DNA from: Lacisediminihabitans sp040549465
Lineage (GTDB): Bacteria > Actinomycetota > Actinomycetes > Actinomycetales > Microbacteriaceae
Length of the DNA stretch: 64,000 nucleotides
Assembly (NCBI RefSeq): GCF_040549465.1
Contig: NZ_JBEPTL010000007.1
Span: 89,956 to 153,955, forward strand
Direction: 5' to 3'
Part shown: positions 16,775 through 25,973 of the stretch, piece by piece
Numbering within the stretch: position 1 is the stretch's first letter
Layout: every line of letters starts with the position of its first letter
Made by a program: the position numbers and the translations under genes
Notes under the pieces: generated by a model
What the model was told of the DNA's origin: nothing
Database searches by the model: none
What the model saw: only the letters and a program-made list of their open reading frames with translations

Positions 16775-17700
16775 CTGGTTACTCCTTCGGTGACAGTTCC
16801 GCCGGCGTGGTATTCGACTTCGTCCTGAGTGAGGGCCATGTAAGCCTCTTCCAGCGAACCGACAGCCGGGGTTAGTTCGTGCAGCACGATGCCGTTGCTC
16901 GCGGCGAGTTCTCCGATGCGAGGGGCTGGCAGCCCGTTGACCTCGAGCAGATCGTGCTCACTGCTGGTCACCGTCACCTCGGGGGTGGAAAGTAATTCGG
17001 TGAATCGCACGGCGTCGGGGGTGCGCACTCGCACAGCGGTGCCGGTGGACATCGCCACGATGTCGCCGACCGGCGCGTCGGCGATGACCCGGCCGCGGCC
17101 GAGCACGATGATCTGGTCGGCCGTCTGGGCCATCTCGCTCATCAGGTGCGAGGAGAGAAAGACTGTGCGGCCTTCCGCGGCCAGGTGTTTGACCAGGTTG
17201 CGTACCCAGACGACACCTTCGGGGTCGAGGCCGTTGACCGGCTCGTCGAGGATGAGCGTGGCCGGGTCGCCGAGGAGGGCCGCGGCGATTCCGAGACGCT
17301 GTCCCATGCCCAGCGAGAAGCCGCCGACCCGCTTGCGTGCTACCGGTTCGAGACCGGTGAGGGCAATGACCTCGTTGACGCGCTTCCTGCCGATGCCGTG
17401 GGTCGCGCCGACGGCGAGCAGGTGGTTGAAGGCGCTGCGGCCGGTGTGCACGGCCTTCGCGTCCAGCAGAACGCCGACCTCGTGCAGTGGTGCGCGGTGG
17501 TCGGCATAGCGTTTACCGTTTACCGTCACCGACCCGGACGACGGCCTGTCGAGGCCGACGATCAACCGCATCGTCGTCGACTTGCCTGCACCATTCGGGC
17601 CGAGGAACCCGGTGACGAGTCCCGGACGTACCGTGAAGCTCACCCCGTCCACGGCGTTTTTGGCTCCATAGCGCTTGCGGAGCTCGTGTGCTTCGATCAC
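16771..17700 (-). CDS. ABC transporter ATP-binding protein (exporter type, BcrA/CcmA-like)
   Basis: A 309-residue ATPase. It has Walker A GPNGAGKSTT, signature FSLGMGQRLGIAAALLG and Walker B ATLILDEPVNGLDPEG, followed by the switch SSHLMSEMAQ. The C-terminal 90 residues are the substrate- or permease-interacting extension common in drug and antibiotic exporters. GTG 17700 has GAGGA upstream and gives a start at the usual IEAHELRKRYG; an ATG at 17745 is an alternative. It is coupled to the ABC-2 permease. Confidence 0.9.
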   Translation of the reverse strand: MIEAHELRKRYGAKNAVDGVSFTVRPGLVTGFLGPNGAGKSTTMRLIVGLDRPSSGSVTVNGKRYADHRAPLHEVGVLLDAKAVHTGRSAFNHLLAVGATHGIGRKRVNEVIALTGLEPVARKRVGGFSLGMGQRLGIAAALLGDPATLILDEPVNGLDPEGVVWVRNLVKHLAAEGRTVFLSSHLMSEMAQTADQIIVLGRGRVIADAPVGDIVAMSTGTAVRVRTPDAVRFTELLSTPEVTVTSSEHDLLEVNGLPAPRIGELAASNGIVLHELTPAVGSLEEAYMALTQDEVEYHAGGTVTEGVTR

Positions 17701-17802
17701 GAAATTATCCTCATGCCACAAGCCTAGGCGGGCAGTTCCACCCACGAATCATCCCTGCGGGGGATATCCGGAACGATCCGGTCCTCTCAGGTCGGCGCGG
17801 AT

Positions 17803-20349
17803 CTATTCGTCCCTGGCCTGCACCCGCAGCGCGCGCTCGATGCCGGCGAGGTTCTCGATCACCAGGCGACGAAGCGCGGGTACCGCATCCTGGTTGGTGT
17901 CGAGCCAGGCCTTCGTCGCCGTGACGAGAGCCTCCGACGCCAGCGGGGATGGGAACATCAGCTCCACGAAGTATTCGGCGATCTTGAACGAGCGGTTCGC
18001 CCACATGTCGTTGATCGCCGCGAAGTACGGCTCGACCAGCGGTTCGAACACGCTTGCGTCGTTGGTGTGCAGGTAGCCGATCGTGGTCTGCCGAACGATG
18101 GCATTCGGCAGGTCATCCGAACCGACGAGCGAGTCGAACGCCGCACGCTTGCCCTCGACGGTCGGGATAGTGGCCCTGGCCCTGGCGGCGGCCTGCTGGC
18201 CGTTGGACGTGTTGTCTTTCGCGAGGGCGGCGTCGATGTCGGAACCGGATGCCGCGCCCGCAAGCACGAGTCCTTCGAGCAACTCCCAGCCGAGGTCGGT
18301 GTCGATCTCGAGACCGGCCAGCGGCGACGAACCGTCGATCAGGCTCTGGAGGGCGGCGACATGCGCGTCGGTCGACGCGATGCCGGCGAAGAATTTCACG
18401 AACTGGAACTGCGCGTCCGTGCCGGCGGTCGCGCCCTGTGCGAGTTCCCACAGGGCGTCGCCGACCGCACGGATGGTGTCGGTGCGCTTCGCCGGTGCGA
18501 CATAGACACGTGCGACGGTGGTCAACTGGCTGAGCGTGGTGCGGATGGTGGTCGACTCGGTCTCGCTCGCGATGTTGCCGAGCACCAGACGCACGTAGTC
18601 GCTCGCCTTCGCCTCGGCATCGCGGGTGGCGTCCCAGACGGCACCCCAGACGATGGACCGCGCGAGCGGGTTGTCGATGTCCTTCAGATGCTCGATCGCC
18701 ACGGCGAGCGACTGCTCGTCCAGGCGGATTTTCGCATAGGCGAGGTCGTCGTCGTTGAGCAGCACAAGAGCAGGTTTGGCGAGGCCGACGAGAGCCGCAA
18801 CATCCGTGCGCTCGCCATCCACGTCGAGCTCTTCCCGGTGAGTGCGCACGAGCTTGCCGTCCACGAAGTCGTAGAGCCCGACCGCGAGACGGTGCGGGCG
18901 GATGGTCGGGTAGTCGGCAGCGGCCGTCTGCACGATGGTGAAGGAGGTGATCGCGCCCGCGGCATCCGTCTCGATGGCCGGGGTCAGCGTGTTGACGCCC
19001 GCTGTCTCCAGCCATTTTTTCGACCAGTCGCTGAGGCTGCGGCCGCTGGTCACTTCGAGCTCGGCAAGCAGGTCGGAGAGCTCGGTATTGCCGTGGTGGT
19101 GCTTCTGGAAGTACGCGGCGACACCGGCGAAGAAGGCCTCCTCGCCGACCCACGCGACGAGCTGCTTGAGCACAGAACCGCCCTTGGCGTAGGTGATGCC
19201 GTCGAAGTTCACCTGCACGTCTTCGAGGTCGTTGATGGTGGCCACGACCGGGTGCGTGGACGGCAACTGGTCCTGGCGGTAGGCCCAGCTCTTCTCCATC
19301 GCCTGGAAGGTGGTCCAGGCCTCGGTCCACTCGGTGGCGTTGGCCGTCGCCATGGTCGACGCCCACTCGGCGAAAGACTCGTTCAGCCAGAGATCGTTCC
19401 ACCACTTCATCGTCACCAGGTCGCCGAACCACATGTGGGCAAGCTCGTGGGTGATGGTGACAACGCGACGTTCCTTGATCGCGTCGGTCACCTTGGAGCG
19501 GAAGACGTAGGTCTCGGTGAAGGTGATCGCGCCGGCGTTCTCCATCGCCCCGGCGTTGAACTCCGGTACGAAGAGCTGGTCGTACTTGGCGAAGGGATAT
19601 GGGTAGTCGAACTTCTCCTCGTAGTAGGCGAAGCCCTGCCGGGTCTTCTCGAAGATGTAGTCGGCGTCGACGTACTCGCTGAGCGACTTACGGGAGAAGA
19701 TGCCGAGCGGGATGACGCGACCGCTCGAACTGGTGAGCTCGCTGCGGATGACCGCGTACGGTCCCGCGATCAGCGCGGTGACGTAGGAGGAGAGCACCGG
19801 GGTCGGCTCGAAACTCCAGGTCGCGGAGTCGGTGCCTTCGACAGGCTGAGGAACCGGAGTGGGGGAGTTGCTCACCATCTCCCAGGCGGCGGACGCCGTC
19901 ACGGTGAAGGTGAAGGTCGCCTTGAGATCGGGCTGCTCGAACACGGCGAAGACGCGGCGGGAGTCTGGAACCTCGAACTGCGTGTACAGGTAAACCTCGT
20001 TGTCGACCGGGTCGACGAAGCGGTGCAGGCCCTCGCCGGTGTTGGTGTACTCGGCGTCGGCGACGACGGTGAGCACGTTCTGTTCGGCGAGACCGTCGAG
20101 CTGGATGCGCACGTTGTCGCTGACCGCGGCCGGGTCGAGCTCTGCGCCATTGAGATTCACCGAGTGGACGGTACGGGTGAGCGCATCGATGAAAGTGGAG
20201 GCCCCTGCTGTGGCGGAGAAGGTCACGACAGTTGTGCTGCGGAACACCTCGCTGCCGGTGGTGAGGTCGAGCGTGATGTCGTAGCTGGCGACATCGACGA
20301 GAGCCTTACGCTCCTGTGCTTCGATACGGGTGAGGTTCTCTCCTGGCAC
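17803..20349 (-). CDS. pepN: Aminopeptidase N (M1 family zinc metallopeptidase)
   Basis: An 848-residue M1 aminopeptidase. The exopeptidase motif GAMEN is at 267-271. The zinc site is HELAHMWFGD (HELAH at 301-305) with the distant Glu in WLNESFAEWA (E324). The C-terminal ERAP1-like helical domain continues to the end. It removes N-terminal residues from peptides in the cytoplasm. Length and motifs match actinobacterial PepN. It is monocistronic by spacing, with 100 nt on each side. Confidence 0.95.
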   Translation of the reverse strand: MPGENLTRIEAQERKALVDVASYDITLDLTTGSEVFRSTTVVTFSATAGASTFIDALTRTVHSVNLNGAELDPAAVSDNVRIQLDGLAEQNVLTVVADAEYTNTGEGLHRFVDPVDNEVYLYTQFEVPDSRRVFAVFEQPDLKATFTFTVTASAAWEMVSNSPTPVPQPVEGTDSATWSFEPTPVLSSYVTALIAGPYAVIRSELTSSSGRVIPLGIFSRKSLSEYVDADYIFEKTRQGFAYYEEKFDYPYPFAKYDQLFVPEFNAGAMENAGAITFTETYVFRSKVTDAIKERRVVTITHELAHMWFGDLVTMKWWNDLWLNESFAEWASTMATANATEWTEAWTTFQAMEKSWAYRQDQLPSTHPVVATINDLEDVQVNFDGITYAKGGSVLKQLVAWVGEEAFFAGVAAYFQKHHHGNTELSDLLAELEVTSGRSLSDWSKKWLETAGVNTLTPAIETDAAGAITSFTIVQTAAADYPTIRPHRLAVGLYDFVDGKLVRTHREELDVDGERTDVAALVGLAKPALVLLNDDDLAYAKIRLDEQSLAVAIEHLKDIDNPLARSIVWGAVWDATRDAEAKASDYVRLVLGNIASETESTTIRTTLSQLTTVARVYVAPAKRTDTIRAVGDALWELAQGATAGTDAQFQFVKFFAGIASTDAHVAALQSLIDGSSPLAGLEIDTDLGWELLEGLVLAGAASGSDIDAALAKDNTSNGQQAAARARATIPTVEGKRAAFDSLVGSDDLPNAIVRQTTIGYLHTNDASVFEPLVEPYFAAINDMWANRSFKIAEYFVELMFPSPLASEALVTATKAWLDTNQDAVPALRRLVIENLAGIERALRVQARDE

Positions 20350-20449
20350 TGGTGTGCTCCTTCTGCGTCGACGGATCGTGTCCGACAGCCAGCCTAACGG
20401 GACGGCCCAGCGTCTGGATGGAGAGGGTCAGCGGCCGACGGAACGGTCG

Positions 20450-21097
20450 TTACACAGATTGCATGGTTCGTGCGTGAGCGGTGACGCGGGGCTGCAGGTC
20501 GTCGATCGCGACGGTCAGGAGCCGCCGCATCCTGGCATCCGCATCGGGTACGCAGGCCTCGGCGATACCGACCACGGAGGTGCGGATGATGGCTTCGCAG
20601 AGCCGCACGACGGATCGCGGGTTGAGCGGCCCGACCGAGGACACGTACTGTCTTGCCCACTTGGCGGAGTCGGGCACAGCGGCGAGCGCCTCACTCACCA
20701 GTGCGCTGGCCGCAACGAGGGGAGTGCCTTCGAGCAGTTCCTCGCAGCGGATCAAGCCCGCGGCGAGCGCGTGCTGGCGGCTCGCGCTCGCGATCGCGAT
20801 AGCCTCGCTGGCAGCTCGTACGGCGACGAGCACATCCGTGTCGTCATCGCCGAGCTGTCCGATCACCGAGGGAATGAGTGTCGCGAGTTCACCACGCGCT
20901 GCGTTCGACGTACAGTCGTTGACCGCCCTGGCCAGTGCGCCGAGTGCCGGATGGGTGCAGGTCGGATGGTCGCTCCACTTCTCCCCGGCGAGCACAGAGG
21001 CGTATTCCATGAAGCAGGCGCCGCGCCTGGCGCTGTGGTGTTTGCCTCGCGAGAGCACAGGCATGAGGTCCGGGGGACTGGTTCTCGTCGGGGACAT
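20450..21097 (-). CDS. Conserved actinobacterial protein of unknown function
   Basis: A 215-residue, predicted soluble, mostly helical protein. The opening KHHSARRGACFMEYASVLAGEKWSD followed by HPTCTHPALGALARAVND is a pattern I associate with a conserved actinobacterial family of unknown role (from memory). Conserved His and Cys residues in that segment (HH, CF, TCTH) could bind metal or cofactor. The rest is Ala-rich helix. It stands alone between pepN and a convergent region. No function is proposed. Confidence 0.7.
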   Translation of the reverse strand: MSPTRTSPPDLMPVLSRGKHHSARRGACFMEYASVLAGEKWSDHPTCTHPALGALARAVNDCTSNAARGELATLIPSVIGQLGDDDTDVLVAVRAASEAIAIASASRQHALAAGLIRCEELLEGTPLVAASALVSEALAAVPDSAKWARQYVSSVGPLNPRSVVRLCEAIIRTSVVGIAEACVPDADARMRRLLTVAIDDLQPRVTAHARTMQSV

Positions 21098-21321
21098 TTC
21101 TTCCTCCCACTGCTCGCGCTCTGCGTCATACCAGTTTCCTCCCAGTTGGCCCGCGAATCCAGAGCTGGAAAGGAATAGTCCATCGGTCTATCCTCGTTTT
21201 TCGCGCAGTTTTCGAGTTGAAGCGGTCACGCACCCGCGACCCGCAGTTCGACTGAGGGTGTTTCGATCGGTTTTATGCACGGCTCACAGCACCGGCTCCC
21301 AGGGAAAGCTAATCTGAACGG

Positions 21322-22745
21322 GTGGCCAGCACCGTCTTCGAACGCTCAGTACCCGACCCCCGCCTCGTCATCGATTCGCTGACGGATGCCCGCCTCACTC
21401 CGTTCTGGCTCGACGACCTGCGTGCACCGACTCGCTTCCCGCGCTACCGGGGTACCGCCGGCTTCGACGTCGTCGTCGTCGGCGCCGGATACACCGGCCT
21501 TGGACCGCGCTGCAGGCCAAGGAGCGCGATCCGGGCCTTCGCGTTGCCGTGCTCGAAGGGAAGACCGTCGGCTGGGCGGCGTCCGGGCGCAACGGAGGAT
21601 TCTGCGAGGCCACTCTCACGCACGGGGCATCCAACGGGATCACCCGGTTCCCTGATGAAATCGAGCAACTCGACAGGCTCGGCCTGCGGAACCTCGACGA
21701 GATCGAGGCCACGGTGGCACGACTGGGCCTCGACTGCGACTTCGAGCGCACCGGTTCCCTCGCGGTCGCGGTGGAGGAGTACCAGCTGCAGGAATTGAAG
21801 GACGCCCACGACGGCAACGGCGAGATCTATTTCGATGGCGCGGGCATCCGGAAGCTCCTTGATTCTCCGACCTATCTCGGCGGGCTGTGGAGCAAGAACG
21901 GCACGGCGATGATCCATCCCGCGAAGCTCGCCATGGAGCTCGCCCGCGCCTGCGTGGAGGCCGGGGTTGAGATCTTCGAGCGCTCGCCGGTCCGCGGCAT
22001 CGACAGCGAGCTGCCGAGCGGTCCCGTCACGCTCATCACCGAGGGCGGCTTCGCTCACGCCGACAGGGTGGCGCTGGCCACCAACGCCTTCCCCTCGCTG
22101 CTGAAGCGCTATCGGCTGCACACCGTACCGGTCTACGACTATGTACTCATGACCGAGCCGCTCACGGATGCCCAGCTCGCCTCGATCGGATGGGGCGGGC
22201 GCCAGGGCGTCGCCGACACTGCCAACCAGTTTCACTACTACCGCCTGAGCGCCGACAATCGTATTCTCTGGGGCGGCTATGACGCGGTCTACCACTACGG
22301 GGGCCGCATCCGCCCCGCCTATGAGGATCGACCGGAGACCTTCCGTCGACTCGCAAGCCACTTCTTCACCACGTTCCCCCAGCTCGAGGGGCTGCGTTTC
22401 AGCCATCGCTGGGCCGGTGTGATCGACACCAGCAGCCGATTCTGCGCGTTCTTCGGCCGCGCGCGCCAGGGCCGCGTCGCCTCTGCGGCCGGATTCACCG
22501 GGCTCGGGGTCGCGGCCACCAGGTTCGCCGCGAACGTGATGCTCGACTACCTCTCCGGGGAGAGTACAGAGCTCACCTCGCTCGAGATGGTGAGTTCGCT
22601 GCCGCTGCCCTTCCCACCGGAGCCGGCAGCCTACGCAGGCGTGCAGGCGACCAAGTGGGCGCTCGACCGGGCCGACCACAATCGCGGTCGGCGCAACGCG
22701 CTGCTGAAATCGCTGGATGCTGTCGGCCTCGGCTTCGACTCCTGA
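21322..22745 (+). pseudogene. FAD-dependent oxidoreductase (DAO family), single-base frameshift
   Basis: The first frame (GTG 21322) gives the N-terminus to the FAD-binding FDVVVVGAGYTGL, then loses frame at 21499-21503. The second frame carries on through VAVLEGKTVGWAASGRNGGF to the end at 22745, giving about 470 residues when joined. The bases GGCCTTGGACC at the joint would read GLWTAL if one T were restored, so one base is missing. The protein resembles gamma-glutamylputrescine or glycine oxidase-type DAO enzymes. The rest of the sequence is intact, so it is either a very recent pseudogene or a sequencing error in a short homopolymer. Confidence 0.85.
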
Positions 22746-22920
22746 GCTTTCGGCCGGTCGGGTGTCTTTGGCCACCGGTTTCCTCCGCTCGGCTTCCTTG
22801 GCTGTTGTCCCAGTTCTGCTATCCCGCCAGTCGGCTTCCCGCCCACCTTCCCGGCTGCCTTTCCCGGCCCGCCTTTCCCGGCCCGTGAACCTTCGCAGCC
22901 CGTGAACCTTCGCAACCTCA

Positions 22921-23151
22921 CCAACAGGACGGATGCCACCCCGCTGCGCCGCAGCTCCTGTTCACGGGCTCACGAGGGGTATCCGTCCTGTTGACCGGCT
23001 GATCGGAAGTCGGTTCCGGCACGCGTTCCGGCACGGTTGACTGCCACTCGTCCCTACCATCCATCCGCTTGCCAACAGGACGGATGGCGCCCGGTGCCAT
23101 CGCATGTCCTGTTCACGGGCCCAAGACGGGCGTCTGTCCTGTTGACGGGCT
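22921..23151. repeat. Two 80-nt imperfect direct repeats with inverted ends
   Basis: Copies at 22921-23000 and 23072-23151 align over 80 nt. Each starts CCAACAGGACGGATG, carries CCTGTTCACGGGC in the middle and ends CCTGTTGACCGGCT or CCTGTTGACGGGCT, so each unit has one inverted and two direct CCTGTT blocks. A related fragment (CTGTCCTGTTGATGGGT) lies near 12624-12640. They fill the 500-nt space between 22746 and 23244, which otherwise holds no gene. They look like intergenic repetitive elements rather than coding DNA. Confidence 0.7.
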
Positions 23152-23244
23152 GGGGACCGGCGGGCCGAGGACGGAGGACGGATGACGGAGGACGGCAGAC
23201 GGCAGACGGATGCGGATGTCGCCGCCCGCTGCTACGGTGCCCAC

Positions 23245-23826
23245 ATGAAACAACGAGACCTCTTCCTGATGGCCGATGCAGCGCTGCGCGATGTCATCGA
23301 CATGATCGACCTCGACCAGCTCAGCCTTCCTGCTCCTCCGGAATGGTCGCGCACAGAGAACCCGACGCTGCGCGACATCGTCGCTGCCCACGCCTATGAC
23401 GAGGCCTGGGTACCCGACGTGCTTGCCGGGCGCACGGCAGACCAGGTCGGCACGCGCCACGACGGCGACCTGCTCGGCGACGATCCGATCGAGAGCTACG
23501 ACGCGATCAATGATGCGGCCACAGAAGCGGTGACTCGGGACCTCGAATCCGCTGCGATCGTGCACCTCAGCTACGGGGACTTCAGCCTCGCCGAATACCT
23601 CGAGCACGTCACCATCTACCGGGCATTCCAGGCCTGGTCGATCGCGAAACTCGTGGGGCTCGACTACTCACTGCCGGATCCTCTCGTCGACGGTCTCTGG
23701 GAGCAGCTCCTTCCCAATCTGGAGGACTGGCGCGCCATGGGGGTGTTCGGCCCTGAGGTCGAGGTGCCGGCCGGATCCGACCGAGAGGTGCAGCTGTTGG
23801 GCAAGACGGGGTACTGGGTGCCCTGA
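23245..23826 (+). CDS. DinB-like / maleylpyruvate-isomerase-type N-terminal domain protein
   Basis: A 193-residue protein with the four-helix DinB/MDMPI layout: a long first helix (DLFLMADAALRDVIDMID), the WSRTENPTLRDIVAAHAYDE segment carrying a metal-type His, and EYLEHVTIYRAFQAWSIAKLVG carrying a second. These domains often bind a divalent metal and act with mycothiol in actinobacteria. The ATG 23245 (MKQRDLFL) is preferred; earlier in-frame codons read through simple-sequence DNA. The specific reaction is unknown. Confidence 0.65.
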   Translation: MKQRDLFLMADAALRDVIDMIDLDQLSLPAPPEWSRTENPTLRDIVAAHAYDEAWVPDVLAGRTADQVGTRHDGDLLGDDPIESYDAINDAATEAVTRDLESAAIVHLSYGDFSLAEYLEHVTIYRAFQAWSIAKLVGLDYSLPDPLVDGLWEQLLPNLEDWRAMGVFGPEVEVPAGSDREVQLLGKTGYWVP

Positions 23827-23874
23827 TCGACTGTGCCCCGGAGAGCTCCCGGCTAGCGCGCTAAATTGGAGACC

Positions 23875-24360
23875 ATGCGCATCCACATCGCGACGGACCA
23901 TGCCGGCCTCGAGTTCAGCGAAGACCTGCAGTCCCATCTGCGGGCAGCCGGCCATGAAGTCATCGACCACGGACCGAAGGTCTACGACGCCGTCGACGAT
24001 TATCCGAGCTTCTGCATCAACGCGGCCCGTGCCGTGGTCGCGGATCAGAAGGCAGGAGTCGAGGCCCTCGGCATCGTCTTTGGCGGCTCGGGAAACGGCG
24101 AGCAGATTGCAGCTAATAAGGTACTCGGCGCTCGTGCCGCTCTCGTCTGGAATGTCTCGACAGCGCTGCTCGCGCGCCAGCACAACGACGCGAACCTGAT
24201 CTCGATCGGCGCACGCCAGCACACCGTCGACGAGGCGAAGCTCTTCATCGACACCTTCATCAACGAGCCGTTCTCGGGCGAGGAGCGTCACGCCCGTCGC
24301 ATCGCCCAGCTTGCAGAGTACGAAGCGACCGGAGCTATCGCCGGGCACGAGATCGACTAA
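23875..24360 (+). CDS. rpiB: Ribose-5-phosphate isomerase B
   Basis: A 161-residue RpiB/LacAB protein. It opens MRIHIATDHAGLEFSEDL and has VFGGSGNGEQIAANKVLGARAALVW, the anion-binding loop of the family. It interconverts ribose-5-P and ribulose-5-P in the pentose phosphate pathway. Mycobacterial-type RpiB has Ser or Gly where LacAB-type has Cys; the SGNGE stretch fits this. ATG 23875 has GGAG close upstream; ATG 23866 is an alternative. It starts an operon with the glycosylase gene 10 nt later. Confidence 0.93.
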   Translation: MRIHIATDHAGLEFSEDLQSHLRAAGHEVIDHGPKVYDAVDDYPSFCINAARAVVADQKAGVEALGIVFGGSGNGEQIAANKVLGARAALVWNVSTALLARQHNDANLISIGARQHTVDEAKLFIDTFINEPFSGEERHARRIAQLAEYEATGAIAGHEID

Positions 24361-24369
24361 GGGCGAGTC

Positions 24370-25347
24370 GTGCCAGAGGGTCATTCCGTCCATCGCATCG
24401 CCCGCCAGTTCGCGCTGCACTTCGTGGGACACAAAGTCGCAGTGTCATCGCCACAGGGCCGGTTCGCCGAGGGTGCAGCGCGAATCGACGGCCTCGAGAT
24501 GACGGATGCCCGTGCCGTCGGCAAGCAGATGTTCCTCGAGTTCGATCACTCGTTGTGGTTGTGCGTGCACCTCGGACTCTACGGAGCCTGGGATTTCGCC
24601 GGCGACATCACCGCGGATGCGACCACGGCGTCCTCGAACGGCCGCATGGGTCAGACCAACCAACGAGGCACGATCCTCGATCGCGACGCCGCCGAGGACT
24701 CCGCTGCGAGCATCGGCGCCCCGCGTCGCACGCGGCTGCGGATGTCCGAGCAGGAGAAGCTCGAAACGCCCATCGAGAGCTTCCCTCCGGAGCCGATCGG
24801 AGCGGTGCGGGTGAGACTGCTCACCGACGATGCTGTGGCCGACCTCCGTGGCCCGACCAAGTGCATCGTGCAGACACCCGACGAGGTGGATGCCGCGATC
24901 GGTAAGCTCGGACCGGATCCGCTTGTCGACGATAGCAAAGCCGCGGAGGAACGTTTCGTCAGCACGGTGCTCAAGAAGTCGACGCCTATCGCCCTGTTGC
25001 TGATGGACCAGAACGTCATCAGCGGAATCGGCAATGTCTACCGCGCCGAGATGCTTTTCCGTGCACGCCTCAACCCGCACACACCGGGCAAGGACCTATC
25101 GGTGAAGACAGTTCGTGCGCTCTGGCATGACTGGGGTTACCTGCTCGGCGTCGGCGTGAAGACCGGCCAGATGCTCACCATGGACGATCTCGACGACGAG
25201 TCCTACCGCAAAGCGCTCGCCCATCGCGATGACCGGCACTGGGTATATCACCGCACCGGACTACCATGCAGGGTCTGCGGCACGCACATCCTCATGGAGG
25301 AGTTGGGCGGCCGCAAGCTCTACTGGTGCCCGAAGGACCAGGCATGA
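24370..25347 (+). CDS. Fpg/Nei-family DNA glycosylase (endonuclease VIII type)
   Basis: A 325-residue base-excision repair glycosylase. The N-terminus PEGHSVHRIARQF supplies the catalytic Pro2 and Glu3. The helix-two-turn-helix is LLMDQNVISGIGNVYRAEMLF. The C-terminal zinc finger begins CRVCG and ends YWCPKDQ, so the usual fourth Cys is an Asp. The start is GTG. Position next to rpiB matches the rpiB-nei1 pair of M. tuberculosis. A 40-residue insert around residues 85-130 is longer than in many family members. The end overlaps the next gene by 4 nt. Confidence 0.88.
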   Translation: MPEGHSVHRIARQFALHFVGHKVAVSSPQGRFAEGAARIDGLEMTDARAVGKQMFLEFDHSLWLCVHLGLYGAWDFAGDITADATTASSNGRMGQTNQRGTILDRDAAEDSAASIGAPRRTRLRMSEQEKLETPIESFPPEPIGAVRVRLLTDDAVADLRGPTKCIVQTPDEVDAAIGKLGPDPLVDDSKAAEERFVSTVLKKSTPIALLLMDQNVISGIGNVYRAEMLFRARLNPHTPGKDLSVKTVRALWHDWGYLLGVGVKTGQMLTMDDLDDESYRKALAHRDDRHWVYHRTGLPCRVCGTHILMEELGGRKLYWCPKDQA

Positions 25348-25973
25348 GGCGCACGCCGAGCTACCTCCTCGAGGACGAGGCCGAGGTCAAGCGACTCATC
25401 CGCGAGAATCCGTGGGCGACGATCGTGTCCAACACGGATGCCGGGCTGGTGGCATCGCACTACCCCGTTGTGCTCGAAGAGGGTGCCGACGGTATCAGCA
25501 TCGTCAGCCACGTCGGCCGGCCCGACGAGCAGCTGCACGAGCTCGGGCAGCACGAGGTGCTGGTGATCATCCAGGGTCCGCACGGTTACATCTCTCCTGG
25601 CTGGTATGACGCCAATCCGGCGGTACCCACTTGGAATCACGTCACCGCACACCTCTACGGAACGCCGGAGATTCTCAGCGACGAGGAAAACTACCGTGTT
25701 CTCGGTGACCTCGTCGACTTCTTCGAGAACCGGATGCCGGAGCCTCGTCGTCTCGAACACAACGAGGAATACGCCCGACGTATCGTCAAGGGAACCGCCG
25801 GTTTTCGCCTGCGCGTCACCCGATTCGACGCTCGGCTGAAGCTCAGCCAGACCAAGTCGCCGGAGGTCGTCGCGACCATCATCGACGAACTCGAGCACGG
25901 TGAGAACTACGCCCAGCCTGCCCTTGCCCGTGAGATGCGCCGGGTGCACGAAGGAAACGATTCGGTGCAGTGA
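25344..25973 (+). CDS. PaiB-type FMN-binding protein
   Basis: A 209-residue protein of the PaiB/FMN-binding split-barrel family. It shows ENPWATIVSNTDAGLVASHYPVV, then HVGRPDEQLHEL, the GPHGYISPGWY motif, VPTWNHVTAHLYG and the C-terminal SQTKSPE. Members are often annotated as negative transcriptional regulators, but FMN- or haem-linked oxidoreductase roles are also proposed. ATG 25344 overlaps the glycosylase stop, and its own end overlaps the amidohydrolase GTG, so all are one operon. Confidence 0.85.
   Translation: MRRTPSYLLEDEAEVKRLIRENPWATIVSNTDAGLVASHYPVVLEEGADGISIVSHVGRPDEQLHELGQHEVLVIIQGPHGYISPGWYDANPAVPTWNHVTAHLYGTPEILSDEENYRVLGDLVDFFENRMPEPRRLEHNEEYARRIVKGTAGFRLRVTRFDARLKLSQTKSPEVVATIIDELEHGENYAQPALAREMRRVHEGNDSVQ

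Noticed and set aside
18067..20397. A 776-codon open frame on the plus strand across pepN
   Set aside because: It is the antisense shadow of pepN, caused by high GC and codon bias; it has no domain content or ribosome site, while the minus strand carries GAMEN and HELAH.
22921..23151. The repeated 80-nt units as a CRISPR array
   Set aside because: Only two imperfect copies, units too long, no regular spacers and no cas genes nearby.
23167..23215. Short GACGGA-type tandem repetition before the DinB-like gene
   Set aside because: Low-complexity run without a fixed unit; it is read through by an upstream extension of the gene but has no other sign of function.
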